Positions 34,901 to 45,664 of a stretch of DNA of 64,000 nt are shown piece after piece. This stretch comes from Porphyra umbilicalis. Taxonomy: Eukaryota > Rhodophyta > Bangiophyceae > Bangiales > Bangiaceae. The position numbers and the translations under genes were made by a program. Below the pieces are notes generated by a model. It had not been told where the DNA came from. It did not search any database and saw only the letters and a list, made by a program, of their open reading frames with translations. The DNA is taken from contig KV918772.1 of assembly GCA_002049455.2 (NCBI GenBank), positions 372,001-436,000 on the forward strand. Direction: 5' to 3'. The first letter of the stretch is position 1. Each line of letters begins with the position of its first letter.

Positions 34901-35429
34901 CTTGCGTAAGACGCGACAACGTTACACACGTAATTTCGACCATCGGGTCGCAACCCGCAATGCGGACGTCAAGATCGGCGACTACGTATACACGACCAAC
35001 CACGACCAGAAAAACAAGCTGCAAAGCAAAGGCAATTGACCATTCGTGGTCATCGACGCAGACGCGGACGCCTGTACGTTTGTTACTGACATGGACGGCG
35101 AGGAGAAACGCGTCAGCAGTGTCCATGTCACCCCAGCTCCCCGTCCAACGACGACAGACACGGTTCCACACCCCCCGCTAGATGATCTTGACCAACACAA
35201 GCCACCCCCGGCAACTGCCGATGAGTACGCGGTTGAAAAACTTCTAGGCGTACGCCAGACTGGCGACAGCTATAGCGCTAAGGTGCGCTTGTTCGACTAC
35301 GGGTCGAAAGACGACACCTGGACACCCCTGGAGAATCTCCAACGCAACCTGGTGGTGCGTTTCCTTCGACAGAAGAAGAAGCATGGACCGGGGTACGAGT
35401 GGCAAACGCCAACGCGACGAAGTCGCTGA
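31925..35429 (+). pseudogene. pol: Ty3/gypsy pol with chromodomain, disrupted
   Basis: Domain order is protease (LDTGAGVNIV, 31940), reverse transcriptase (KARFCVDYRHLN; TSLDCTVGYWQVPL; catalytic VYSDD near 33265), RNase H (LVVDVEACADQVG; YKPGASHHLPDFLSH), integrase zinc motif (HH..CTTC), part of the integrase core (ELSVDIFGPIP), then a chromodomain-like C-terminus (AVEKLLGVRQTGDSYSAKVR, DDTWTPLENL). This order identifies a Ty3/gypsy chromovirus-type element. Lesions: TAA at 33605-33607, a frameshift consistent with loss of 2 nt at about 33929-33932, TGA at 35037-35039, and an internal deletion near 34660-34690 joining DFTDRFVKL to IIMAYNSQPHRSTG, which removes the second Asp and the Glu of the integrase. 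The element cannot integrate by itself. Confidence 0.88.
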
Positions 35430-35507
35430 CAGGCCGGGCTCGCAACCGTGGCCAATATCGTCATGGACTCCATGTGGGCACCCACTATCCCACACGTCCT
35501 TGTTACC

Positions 35508-36180
35508 GGCGGTCAAGCTCGCATGGCTCCGTGCAAACCACCGCCGGTCCGAGTACACCCTTCAGTTTGTGCTGGTTGAGCAGGTGGCTCAACTCCTTCG
35601 GGACGACGACATCGCCGACGGAGAGTTGGAAGAGGCCATGTCTCGCTCGGGCACTCGGGATCGCGCACGCGGTCATGTGGTGCAGGTCGGTGTGTTGGCG
35701 GAAGAGCGCAATGTTCCAGGCCTAGCAGAGGTGCTTGATTGTGACGCTACGGCCGACTTGGCAGTCGGCGTGGGCTCTCACCTGCACCCACATGAGCCAG
35801 GACGACATGACGCACGCCGCCAAATTGTGAGAGTTGCGGAGCACCTCCACGGAGCTCCGTAGCGGGACTGGATGCGGTACGTGGGCCGCCAGGAAGTCGA
35901 GCGCTACGGTCGGGCTGAAGTTGGCATCCTGGGCACAAGCTCTGTAGCGGAGCGCGTCATCGTTGTGGAGCGCGCCGTCCAGGCCGCACCTGTTGCTGGT
36001 TGCCCTTTCAGTGTCTGTGGTTGCGAGCGCTTGCGATTAGATATGCCCCCTGGCGCTGAAGCCCTCAGGGTGGACGCCGTACAGCTCAAGCACGTCAAGA
36101 GTGTGCTTTGTGTCGAGATGTATTGGGTAGACTGTGTACGCCGACATGGCCTTGAGCGAATTCCGGCGTCGACTCCTACC
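35508..36180 (-). other. Possible degraded coding segment of unknown origin
   Basis: At 35507 similarity between the two gypsy copies stops. Beyond it the minus strand holds protein-like stretches (AYTVYPIHLDTKHTLDVLELYG; SPTVALDFLAAHVPHPVPLRSS) broken by stops and at least one frame change. I do not recognise the family. It may be a transposon inserted into, or joined to, the end of the gypsy element. Confidence 0.25.
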
Positions 36181-36680
36181 ACATCTAAAGAGTACGCAGC
36201 TCGCAGGATGTTTGTCAACTGTAGTGGTTTCTGCCCGCAAAGCCGACGGGGCACCGACCCGTCAGAAACCCCAGCACAGGATGCTGAGCAACACAAAGGA
36301 GAAAGAACACAAACGCCTGGATCACAGGGCGCGGAGCGCACCAGAACGCCGGAACGAACGCAAAAGCAACGCTCGTTAATTCGAGTACACACAATGACCC
36401 CGAAGCATACACTCATTTACCGTCAGAAACGAGACGCAGGACATGCACAATCTGGACCCAGGAAGAGACGGTCGAAGGGGGATCGGAGCCCGGCGGGCCA
36501 CGTTCCCTGATGCGGGGTCCTGGTGGCACCTGCCACGGATCAAGGGACCCCCTTCCACTGAAAAAGAGATATGGCCCCTGGATTCAAGCCAGCTTGCACT
36601 GAAATTGCCCAATTCATCACTAGGGACTTATCCCCAGACTTTCAAGTCTCCAATTGAAGTCCTCGTGGAATATCGACAGT

Positions 36681-36881
36681 GGCCGAGATCTTATCTCGGC
36701 CCCGGGCTTTGCCCCGGTCAATGGAGCTTCCGCAAGCTTCCAGGCCCCTCTAGGGGGCTCGGATCGAGGGATCGCGTGGCCTTTCATCCGCGTCAGGCCC
36801 TGCCCCACTTGGCCTCTGGGGCAGGGCCTATGCCTCGGGGCCGGCCCCGAGCCCCACCTGGCATGCGCCCCGAACGGGCGC
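36681..36881. other. Cluster of small hairpins
   Basis: Consecutive stem-loops: 36681-36701 (GGCCGAGAT/ATCTCGGCC, loop CTT), about 36700-36717 (imperfect CCGGGC/GCCCCGG), 36723-36741 (GGAGCTT/AAGCTTCC), 36795-36829 (13 perfect pairs AGGCCCTGCCCCA, 9-nt loop), 36834-36851 (palindrome CTCGGGGCCGGCCCCGAG) and 36865-36881 (GCGCCC/GGGCGC). A further GGGGGCTTCCCCC lies near 36970. No coding frame is convincing. Such GC hairpin series occur in some organelle intergenic regions and structured RNAs. Confidence 0.6.
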
Positions 36882-37786
36882 CGCACGCCGCTCCCTCTGG
36901 GGGCATTTTGTGTGTGCTTGTGGCTCCTCCCCCGGCTCATACCAGGGGGATCGCGTCATCAGAGTTGAGGGGGCTTCCCCCACATCAATGCATTGGTATC
37001 CGTATGAAGTCAGATAGTGGTTTGCTTTGCTGCTTTGCCGTTCAACGTGCCTGCCCCGTTACATGGCGCAATACATGTGCAACACATCGAAGGACCATGT
37101 AGAGCGATCGAGATGTCTGCCCTCATTCGCTAATGCGTGTGGAAGTCGCGATCGATCAAGCAGGAGCAACCAGCAGTAGGTCTCAGAGGGGAGCTTGTTG
37201 CTCTCGAGAGCCAGTCGGACACTGTGACTTGCCGGCACGTCGCGCGCCACTCACAAAGGCGTCAATCATGTCAATGCTTCATTCCTTTTGGACCACGTCA
37301 CTGCTAAGGCGTGCGTGGCCTCATACGAGAAGGCCCAAGTGCTAGCAGATGTGAGGTGGCGCAATCTCTTTTGAACAGCACATCCGTGCTGCAGGCGTGT
37401 GGCGTTCTTGGAAGGCACAGAGACATCGGTGTCGCTTTCTCTCGGACGCAGTGTCATTTATGCCGCTTCGTGGCTTTGTCATTGGTGCAGCACGGACCCG
37501 GTCTCATTTTTTGCTGTCAACGGGTGACATCGCACAGGTAAAGCAGCGGCTTGGCCGGTCTCATCGCTGTCATTGGCTCCAGCGGACTCTGCAGCGTTCC
37601 TAACGGAACTGCTTTGACAGAACCTTCCGCTTCGTGGGCTTGTGTCGGTACCATCACGTCTGGGACGGCTGATGCGGCCACGCAAATGCTAAACTTGGGC
37701 GGAGTCCAGAGTACAGCCGAGGAAGATAACGTTGGCCACGGACTTGGCAGAGGGACCGGTTGATCAGGCACCGACTTGCTCGAATC

Positions 37787-38626
37787 CAGGGTTGCAAATT
37801 CATGTTGAATCTACAGATGGTTCGGTGAATCAGGTTGATTTCAAGAAACGAACCAAATCAAACGTCAAACGACATGGTTGTATCTATGATTGATTGCCCG
37901 GGCAGACAAGAGCTTTCGTTGACTACTTCAAATTGATCAGCGAGGTTGTTCGGGGCTGTGCGGCCGCTCTGACTGCCTCGTTGCCATACCCCATGCAGGT
38001 CAGTCGCGCTGAGAGTTCTGCTCCCAGACCCTCCATCATCTCAACTATTGCCAATCGGCTGTGTAGCACCCTAGGCGCTGAGTACGGGAACCGATTCATC
38101 TGCGGTCAACGTGAGCCTGAATCATGGCCGATTCGGCTGAAGGATGGATGGGTCGTGGTCGCACCCATGAATGCGGGAAGTGCAGCAAGCTGCTTCTCGG
38201 ACAACGGGGCATCCACTTGCCCTCAACGCCCCGTCTACACGTATTGGTGTTTGGTCCTTTCTGTTTGGTCCCGTCGTCTCCATTACTGCGCGGAGGCCCA
38301 GGCGGTTGTCAAAGTCGTCGCCCCGGCGTCGGCTCGTACCAGTCGTTTGGATTGTGTCGCGTTGGTGGGGCAGGCAAGCAGGGCTCTGTCGCCGGTACTG
38401 CAGCAGGCCTGCTATCAACACGCTTCATCGGCTTGGCGACTCAAGCTCGATGGAGCTCGAGTCAGACAACCCGACTTCCCCAAGCACAATCTCAACTACA
38501 TGAAACGTGGCACACTAAGTATTACGCGGAACCAGTACGCGTTCAACCTGAACGCTACAGCGTTTGAGTGAATCAGGTTGAATTCCGTTCATGTTTGGCA
38601 AACCAAACCAAACGCTGACAACCCTG
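37787..38626 (+). mobile_element. Non-autonomous hAT element (840 bp)
   Basis: Left end CAGGGTTGCAAATTC, right end ...GACAACCCTG (reverse CAGGGTTGTC). A perfect 8-bp target duplication CTCGAATC lies at 37779-37786 and 38627-38634. Subterminal direct repeats GTGAATCAGGTTGA occur near both ends. The termini and 8-bp duplication identify hAT. It differs in terminus and length from the MITE at 1385-1767 and is therefore a separate family. Confidence 0.92.
37894..38571 (+). CDS. Unrecognised 225-codon ORF inside the hAT element
   Basis: Occupies most of the 840-bp element. No BED finger, RNase H-like catalytic motif or hAT dimerisation motif is visible, and the length is far below a hAT transposase (about 600 aa). 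It could be captured sequence or a chance frame. Confidence 0.2.
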   Translation: MPGQTRAFVDYFKLISEVVRGCAAALTASLPYPMQVSRAESSAPRPSIISTIANRLCSTLGAEYGNRFICGQREPESWPIRLKDGWVVVAPMNAGSAASCFSDNGASTCPQRPVYTYWCLVLSVWSRRLHYCAEAQAVVKVVAPASARTSRLDCVALVGQASRALSPVLQQACYQHASSAWRLKLDGARVRQPDFPKHNLNYMKRGTLSITRNQYAFNLNATAFE

Positions 38627-38699
38627 CTCGAATCTGATGCGAACCGGTTGATTCAGGCACCGACTTGCTCGATTCTGGCGCTAAGCCCGAAGTCAGCTG

Positions 38700-40597
38700 A
38701 GAATCGAAGGGGATCCGTCGAAATTGCCGTGTGCGGGGTAGTGTTCTAGCCAAGTTAATCCCGCAAGATGTTGTAAAACGCGTGTTTGTGCGTCACAAGG
38801 CGTGTCATCTGCATGCGCATTGCGGCATAACACGCCGTGGCACAACCGCCAACAGAGGCACGGCACGTAGATGCCCGGAAGTCTCACTCACGCCGCCAGT
38901 GTGCCGCCCGGCCGGGTGGCGGCCACCACTGGGTAGTCGACGTCGAAAAGGGCGGTGGTGGGCGGAGGCGGGGCCGCCCCTCCCGCCGACACGCGCGCCG
39001 ACGTGCGATGGCGGCGCTGCCGCCGCGGTGGGACGCTGTGAAAACTTCATTGTGTCACAGCTCCATATGCGACATGATTTGGCATGAGCACTGCAAACCT
39101 AGCACAGAGATTGGGAACGCATTTAACTGATTCGCAAGCACCAGCTTAAAATTGCAGGGCGTTTTCACTTTCACGTAGAGGCCGCCGGAGGCGAAAAGAG
39201 CGCCACCACTGGCGGCGCAGGCGGCGACCTCGCAGGAGACAAAAAGGGTGAACACTCTGGTGGCGGCGTCCCTCGTCCAATCCGCGTCGGCCGAGAGAGG
39301 GGATAGCTTTTGATAGAGCACAGGCGGAGCGCGGGCGCCGCCCCGCCGACGCAGGTGGTCGAGGGTAGTTGACACCGCCGGCGCTGCCGGTGACGGCGCC
39401 TCGCACCGCGCCGGCTGCGACGCCGACGTGGCCGCCCGCACGAACAGCGCCGCCTTACTTTCTGGCGCCAGTACTGCTGCCGCCAGCGCCTCTGCCGCTG
39501 CGGCCACCTCTGCCGCTACCCATGGCCACTACCTCGATCCACCCCGCCACGACCGGCGCTCCGTGGTGCGCGCTCATGCGGCCCGGCCCTCTTACCATTG
39601 TCACCGCAGTTATGCACTTGCGCACCGCGAACGTGTCGCGGAGCGTCGACCACGACGGGGTGCACATCGCCAACGAGGTCTTTCTCGCGCTCAACGTCGA
39701 GGCACCCAGCCATTGTCAGCGGGAGTGATCCGAGGGCCCCCGTCGGCGCGTCGAAAAAGAGTGACCCGTGGTCAAAGAGCAGAAGGCTGCTGTAAGCCGA
39801 CAGCGCCGGCACATTCCCGTCGGTCTGCAGGCGCATGGCCATCACAGCGCAGTGGTGCTCATCGTGTGTTCACACGCAAACGCGCAAGTATTGTAAAAAG
39901 CTCTGTAACAATGTTGCGGACCGGCGTGCATGTAGCCGTAAACGGCGATTTCGCCCACAAGAACCTGCGCAGCGGAATGGCGCGTTGTCCAGTTTGTCAT
40001 CTTCATACCATCCAAACCGTCTCGAGGCGCTGAGCACGGCTATAGCCTCCCCTCAGCCTGGTCGCCGCTTCCCTGCACGTCGCAAATAGTTGCGATGTCA
40101 GCATCTAACGGAGGAGGCCTAGCTGTAGCACGACCACGTCGCTTTCGCGATAGGTATTGACAATCTCCCAGCAGTCAGCAGCGTGTGCAGTTGGCTCACA
40201 TTAGCCACACATGCGGTGATGCGGTAGATATTGATTGACAATTGGATCATGGAGACACGTAGCCCGTCATGGCGATTGGCTCCGTGTCGCTCTTGACAGC
40301 TGAAGATTTGCTCTGTACCAGCTTGTGGGTCAACCTCTAAAATTGAATCCACCAACTCCTGCAGCCTGGCCCGCAGTTCTGACATAGTTCTTCCAATTTT
40401 CGATGCCCTTGCGGAGTGTCGTCGGTCATTATGTTTGTGAGGGGAAAGGTGGTTAACACGTCGCCCACACCCCGCCGAGAGCCCAGCGTAAAACCAAAGG
40501 GTGCAATGCCTTCTTGCTCTGCCTCCGACTTACCTTCACACCCTCGGCCCTTCCGGCGCCCCTATGTGTACCGACTCCTGGCCTCAGCCCGCACGAC
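38700..40597. other. No firmly supported gene; possible degraded minus-strand coding at 39055-39845
   Basis: The minus strand has fragments such as LRRRGGARAPPVLYQKLSPL, FTLFVSCEVAACAASGG and TFAVRKCITAVTMVRGPG in two frames, protein-like but unrecognised. The plus strand opposite is GC-rich and also open. The remainder shows no gene or repeat. Confidence 0.25.
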
Positions 40598-40878
40598 TCG
40601 CCCTACGGGAAAACATTCTCGGATATCCAGGAAATTTGGCACAAATTTCCGGGATCCGCAGGAAATCTAGGATCCTGAGGACTGCGACTGGAATCCGGTG
40701 GATCGGAGAACGATCATGGAACCATCTCGAAGACACTTCATTGTTGGACGGACTCGAGAGAATTGTGGAAGGCTCTGGAAGCGTCCTCGGATTGCCTTCC
40801 ACTGCGAGCTTGGCAGCTTTCACTTGGGGGGAGGGATCGTCTGTCGCCAGCCTGCAACTGGGGAGCCAGACAGAGCCC

Positions 40879-40886
40879 ATAAATAC
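40879..40886 (+). promoter_or_regulatory. Candidate TATA box of the CACTA transposase gene
   Basis: ATAAATAC lies 148 bp before the transposase ATG, within the 433-bp leader between the left terminus and the gene. Prediction by motif and position only. Confidence 0.3.
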
Positions 40887-41033
40887 GGTGGGATGCGTCG
40901 CCATCTTTCTTCGACCACAGTGCCAAGTAACTTCACACCTACCGCCTTCCGGTTCCGCGCCCCACCTTCCGCCCTTACCCCCACTGGCGGTTCCATCCAC
41001 CAGCGCATCCCACCCTGAGCGGGGCATCTCACC

Positions 41034-43964
41034 ATGAGCGGGAAAACCCCGTCCCCCCCGACCCTCTCACACCTCTTCTGCCCCGTACCACGCGTCCTCA
41101 TGGATAAGGATGATGATGGCATTCGGCAGTGTCCCTGTCCACGCTGTGGGGGGGCGTTTGTGCCACGACGCCCTTTTTTCAACCACCGCGCTGCGGACCA
41201 AGCGCGCCCGAGAAGCCATGGTCCTGGCGCTGGGGCGTCCGGTGCGGCAGACGCAGGCGGCTCATCCAGCTCTGTAAGCGAAGCGCTGCACGAAGAAGAC
41301 GACGAAGCGGCTGGCTCAAGCGCAAATGACGATTCGGAAGAAGGGTTTACATCAGACGAAAGTAGCCTGGACGGAGAAGGCGTGCAAGAGGCTATCGCAC
41401 AAAATCTCCTCGATTCGGAGTCCTTGGCGCAAGATCCAAGCAATGGTGAAAGTGGCCCAGGTCCTGAACGTGTCCCTATCTTCCAAAATCGGCCAACCAA
41501 TGGTGTCAAGGTGTCTTTCCAAGCATTTAAGGGGATTACGAAGGACCTAGTGTTCTTCGCGACTCGAACGCAATATGGTCTAACCAGGGAAGCGACGGAG
41601 GCGCTGTTGCGGCAGCGCCGCCGTGAGCTCGTCAGCGCTACACCATACAAGCTGAACAAGCTCGTGCGGGACACAGTCTCGGTCCATACAAAGCGCGTCG
41701 ACGCATGCAGAGGTGGCTGTGTCGCGTTCACGGGCGAGCACCAGTCGGATATCAAGTGCTGGAAATGCGGCGAGGACCGCTACTCAAGTGCAGGAAAACC
41801 AGCGAAGCAGGTGGAATACTTCTCCCTCATCGCGTGGCTGAAGGCCATCCTGGCCGATCCAGTCTTGGGACCAGAAATGGTCGCCACGATGAAAGCCGCC
41901 CGCCAAGCCGCCGCCAGTGACGACGGCAACCACCCCTACGCTGACTTCTATCACGGTGAAAACTACCGCAAATTGCGCGCCAACGGCTGCTTTGCTTCGG
42001 TACTAGACTTTGACATCAGCCTCTCGACGGACGAGTTCGAGGCATGGAGGCAGCAGGGCTTCAGTGCGTGGCCGGTGGTGGCTATGATCATGAGCCTTGC
42101 GCCGGAAAGGCGGACTCGTAACGTTTCGAAAATCATTTTGTGCGTCACACCAGGACCGAAGCAGCCGGCGGACCTCGAGTCATTCCTCCATCCCATCATT
42201 GAGGAGCTCGACCAGCTCGCCCATGGCATCCCCGGCGTCATGATCGCTGGCATGGCGGGTGAACACACTATCAGTGCCTTTTTGGTGCAGATGACGGCCG
42301 ATATGCCAGCGATTGACAAGATCATTAATGCCAAAGGGCACAATGGACGGACACCTGATCGTGATCGCAAGTTTCAAGGTGCTCAGTACGAGAACAATAA
42401 GTACTACTACCCAACACGTCATCCAACTACAGGGGCTACATTGTTCAATATTCGTGGAAACCAGGGGCGAAGAACTCCGACGGGTTTGGCGAATGACATA
42501 CGGGCGGTGGAGGAGGCAAGAGCAGGACCCATCCTGCGCAGCGTGGTGGACGAGATGGAGAAGGACTGCGGGTTCAAGGGATACTCCATTCTGTGCTCGC
42601 AGAGTCCGACACACAAGCACATGTACCCGCATATGAAATACCTGGAAAAGCTGGGGTCGTGCACTGCTCCCTACGATGTCATGCACCTTCTGTTCTGCAG
42701 CGTGGTTCCCTTTATGTGGGACCTCTTCTCGGGCGTATGGAGGATTCCCGGGGCATCTCAAGATGATTTTGTCATGAGCGCAGCGGCGTCCGATGCGGCT
42801 GGGCGAGAGATACGAGCCGCAAGAATGACGATACCTCGGTTGCAGGCGCGGTCGCTTCGCGACGTCAAAGTACACCACAAGTCGTACAAGGCATCGGATG
42901 GGATGTACTTCATCCTCAGCACAGGGCAGGCGGTCCTTTCTGGCCGCATCCCCGACGTTTACTTCCAAATGTTTATGTCGCTATGCCACGCCTGTCGGCT
43001 GCTGATCCGGCCGGGACAACTGAGCCGAGCCGAGCTGCTAGTGGCCGACAACCACCTCAAGAAGTTCTCTGAGGTGTTCTACCTCAGAGTCTACAGCAAC
43101 AGCTTCCATCGTCTTCCTGTGTGCCGATTTCCAATTGCGGCACTCTTGAATATCGTTCCCAACATACGCTCCTGCGGACCTGCGGGGGTTTCGTGGCAGT
43201 TTCCCACGGAGCGCTTGATCGGCACACTTCCGGATCTCATCGGCTCACGTAGCGAGCCCCATCCCTCCCTGACCAACGCCATTCACGCGAAGTACCAAGC
43301 CGAGCTCATCACGACTTTTGGCGAGACATTTTTTTCTGACGAATGGGCGGATGCGACGGGAATGCCTATCACTGGGGCAGACAAGCGTCGCAAAGGCACG
43401 TTTTCTTTTCCTTCCGATGCAGACGAGCAAGTTCACCTTCTTCCGCCACGCACCGTGCCCTGTGAACTGCTGGATATTGAGTTGGAGCACCTCAAGACGG
43501 CGTTGAATTTGGAAGGAGTCTCAAACTTGCCAGATCAAATCGCGGCGATTAAGTTCTTCCAATTGGAGCTGTCAAATGGTGTTATAGCCGGCTCGTCCGC
43601 AACTAAGACGGTTCGCACGCGACGCGACAACCTTTTGCAAATCTCTTCAGTTGAGAAGCGCCAAACCCGACTAGGTACTGAGGAGGAGTACCCTGTGACT
43701 GTCCACGGGCTCGCACTGTTCTACGCCGTAGCGATAATCAGAGAGCCTATGGCTTCCGCCTACGTGGAGTTGGCCAAGTCTACTGCTGACCGGGACGGAA
43801 AGTACGGCCTCCCGGAGAGGCGTGGTCGAATGGATTGCTTTTCGGCACTGGGAGGGCGTCGGAGGTTTGTTCCTCTGCTTTCTGTCGACGGAGTGGTGGG
43901 CACCCTACGCCGGGACGGCAGAGAGCATGTATTTTTTTATCGCACCCTGTTTAGTAATATGTGA
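41034..43964 (+). CDS. Tnp2-family (CACTA/EnSpm) transposase, 976 aa
   Basis: Uninterrupted frame from ATG 41034. The N-terminus has a CPCPRCGGAFVPRRPFFNHR zinc-binding-like motif, then an acidic Ser-rich linker (to about residue 150). The core has CWKCGEDRYSS, VEYFSLIAWLKAILADP, YADFYHGENYRKL, LDFDISLSTDEFEAWR, FLHPIIEELDQLAHG, AKGHNGRTPDRD, then APYDVMHLLFCSVVPFMWDLF, the order seen in Tnp2-type transposases of CACTA elements. The C-terminal third carries VSWQFPTERLIGTL, matching the conserved region after the catalytic core. It would bind the element's terminal and subterminal repeats and cut and join them. No stop or frameshift is present, so it may be functional or recently active. Confidence 0.88.
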   Translation: MSGKTPSPPTLSHLFCPVPRVLMDKDDDGIRQCPCPRCGGAFVPRRPFFNHRAADQARPRSHGPGAGASGAADAGGSSSSVSEALHEEDDEAAGSSANDDSEEGFTSDESSLDGEGVQEAIAQNLLDSESLAQDPSNGESGPGPERVPIFQNRPTNGVKVSFQAFKGITKDLVFFATRTQYGLTREATEALLRQRRRELVSATPYKLNKLVRDTVSVHTKRVDACRGGCVAFTGEHQSDIKCWKCGEDRYSSAGKPAKQVEYFSLIAWLKAILADPVLGPEMVATMKAARQAAASDDGNHPYADFYHGENYRKLRANGCFASVLDFDISLSTDEFEAWRQQGFSAWPVVAMIMSLAPERRTRNVSKIILCVTPGPKQPADLESFLHPIIEELDQLAHGIPGVMIAGMAGEHTISAFLVQMTADMPAIDKIINAKGHNGRTPDRDRKFQGAQYENNKYYYPTRHPTTGATLFNIRGNQGRRTPTGLANDIRAVEEARAGPILRSVVDEMEKDCGFKGYSILCSQSPTHKHMYPHMKYLEKLGSCTAPYDVMHLLFCSVVPFMWDLFSGVWRIPGASQDDFVMSAAASDAAGREIRAARMTIPRLQARSLRDVKVHHKSYKASDGMYFILSTGQAVLSGRIPDVYFQMFMSLCHACRLLIRPGQLSRAELLVADNHLKKFSEVFYLRVYSNSFHRLPVCRFPIAALLNIVPNIRSCGPAGVSWQFPTERLIGTLPDLIGSRSEPHPSLTNAIHAKYQAELITTFGETFFSDEWADATGMPITGADKRRKGTFSFPSDADEQVHLLPPRTVPCELLDIELEHLKTALNLEGVSNLPDQIAAIKFFQLELSNGVIAGSSATKTVRTRRDNLLQISSVEKRQTRLGTEEEYPVTVHGLALFYAVAIIREPMASAYVELAKSTADRDGKYGLPERRGRMDCFSALGGRRRFVPLLSVDGVVGTLRRDGREHVFFYRTLFSNM

Positions 43965-44094
43965 TCCCTGCCGGAACTTGCGTGCATGCAGGAAATACAC
44001 AAAATAATAGCACAGAACGGGGCGGGCGCTGGTTGTGCGTAAGTAAGTAAAGGTGGTCTCACCGTGTCCTTTGGTTTGATCCAGAGTTTGATCA

Positions 44095-44139
44095 GAGATT
44101 CGAAGCCACGACCAGGATGTGGAATCCCCACTGAGCTAA
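44095..44139 (-). ncRNA. tRNA-like SINE-head fragment
   Basis: Minus strand TTAGCTCAGTGGGG (A-box-like, 44139-44126) followed by GGCTTCGAATCTC (B-box-like, 44107-44095), only about 31 nt apart, too close for a tRNA. It aligns loosely with the segment at 61198-61250 (both contain GCGATT, TTCCAC and TTCGAATCTC). Probably a degraded tRNA-derived repeat inside the CACTA element. Confidence 0.35.
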
Positions 44140-44854
44140 TCGCTTTTGTTGCCTTGACCGGACTCCGTCCAACCCTAATTTATTACAACTGATTTCAAGA
44201 AGTGATAAATTACTTCTGAGAATGACGTTTCCATTCCCGTTCATCCATGATCGTATCTCGGATGGGCCTGGTCAATCTCGATTGTTAGCCACGCAAAGCA
44301 CGTGTTGGCGCTTTCTGGGCCCACGTGTGGCTCTCCGTTGCCGTTGCTTCCGCACGCGGCCTGACCCACGGAGGGGGGTGATTCGATGATAATCGTGGGG
44401 GGAGCGCTGGCGGCCGCTCTGGACGCGCCCCGTTCCTCTTCGTCCCGCCCCACTCCTGTTCACCTACACTCCACTCCCTTGGCGCACAGCCAGATCTGTA
44501 CGCTGCTCTCCCTCCCTCCCTTCGCCATTCGCAGCGCCAGTTTGCTGCAGTGTCATGGCCGCTAGTGCCACTGTTCGGCCGAGAGCTCACGTGGGACGAT
44601 GTGGCAGCGCTGTGAGAGGCACAGTGAACGACGGTACGTCCAGCTTTGTGGTGTCGTGGGGTGGGAGAGTGACGGAGGCTGATGGAACGGAGAATGTTTT
44701 CGCCTGCCACGGCTGACTTGTGCTCGTCTGGGAAGGGCTCTCATTTCTAACTCCTCTTTTTGTGCCGCGCTGCACGTGGTTATGGTGTTTGTTTCCGCTG
44801 GTGGTAAGCCATTTGTTCTCCCCTCCTTCCATCCCTTCGGCAGCTGGAGCGACA

Positions 44855-45664
44855 ATGCGCGCTGCTGCTCAAGCTGCGGCTGGCCTTCCCGGCCCCGGTC
44901 TGTCTGGTTTGGACCATGGTCAAAGCGGGCCAGGTCAGGGCGGTTCGGGTGCCGGGTCAACATCGGGTCATGGCTTGAGTGATCCTTCGTCCCGTGTCGG
45001 CGGGACACGTGGCGGTGGTGGGGCACGTGGCGGCAGCGTCAACGGCCGTCCTTTGGAAGCGTCAAAGAGCGGCCGGGGCGGTTTTTTTTTGCCTGGTGTG
45101 TCCGCCCGCTCTGAGCCTGCTCCAGGGCGGGTGATCCAGAAGATCGCCCTGGCAAGGCAAGGGCTTCTCGGCTACTTTCTCGTCGACCGTCGGCGGCTGC
45201 TCGCGGTAACTCGCCGCGCCGTTAAGAATCACATGAAAAAGGGTCGCTCTGTTACGCGCCAGACTGCCACCGCCCAGGAGCGCGCCATCAAGGAGCTAGA
45301 CAGCGCCGAGCCCCCTCTTCAGCGCTGTATTGCCAGTTGGGGTGCTTGCTCATTGCTGGTGCGCGCTCTGGAAAGCACAACGGGACAAGACGCCAAGAAT
45401 GATGGGGCTGCAGGAGTGGATGGGACTGACGTGGAGATGCGAGTGGAGGCTACTGCTGGTCTGATTGACTCGCCGAGTGGGAGGGGTTGCGGGGGGGATT
45501 GCGGTTCATGCCGGCGTGTGCGAAGTGGGGCTTTAGATGCGGCGTCCACGAGGCGTCGGGGTGGTACTGGGGTGGATGGGCCGCACCATGCGGGTGCCTC
45601 GGACAGGGATCGTGCTGCCACTGGCTACGAGTGCCAGCTTGGTTTGCTTAGCTCGCTTGTTTGA
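44855..45664 (+). CDS. Second ORF of the CACTA-like element, 269 aa
   Basis: ATG 44855 follows a CTTCGGCAG tract that could be a splice acceptor; the frame is open upstream to 44720, and a small frame at 44555-44716 (contains SSFVVSWGGRVTEADGTENV) might be an upstream exon. The N-terminal 70 residues are Gly/Ser-rich. The centre (RVIQKIALARQGLLGYFLVD, AVKNHMKKGRSVTRQTATAQ) is basic and helical; the C-terminus has CGGDCGSC. CACTA elements usually encode a second DNA-binding (TnpA-like) protein, and position inside the same termini suggests that role. No sequence family recognised. Confidence 0.5.
   Translation: MRAAAQAAAGLPGPGLSGLDHGQSGPGQGGSGAGSTSGHGLSDPSSRVGGTRGGGGARGGSVNGRPLEASKSGRGGFFLPGVSARSEPAPGRVIQKIALARQGLLGYFLVDRRRLLAVTRRAVKNHMKKGRSVTRQTATAQERAIKELDSAEPPLQRCIASWGACSLLVRALESTTGQDAKNDGAAGVDGTDVEMRVEATAGLIDSPSGRGCGGDCGSCRRVRSGALDAASTRRRGGTGVDGPHHAGASDRDRAATGYECQLGLLSSLV

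Noticed and set aside
30000-36600. LTR pair for gypsy copy 1
   Set aside because: I searched by eye for a direct repeat flanking 30477-35507 and for a primer-binding site and found none; the 3' side also diverges from copy 2 at 35507.
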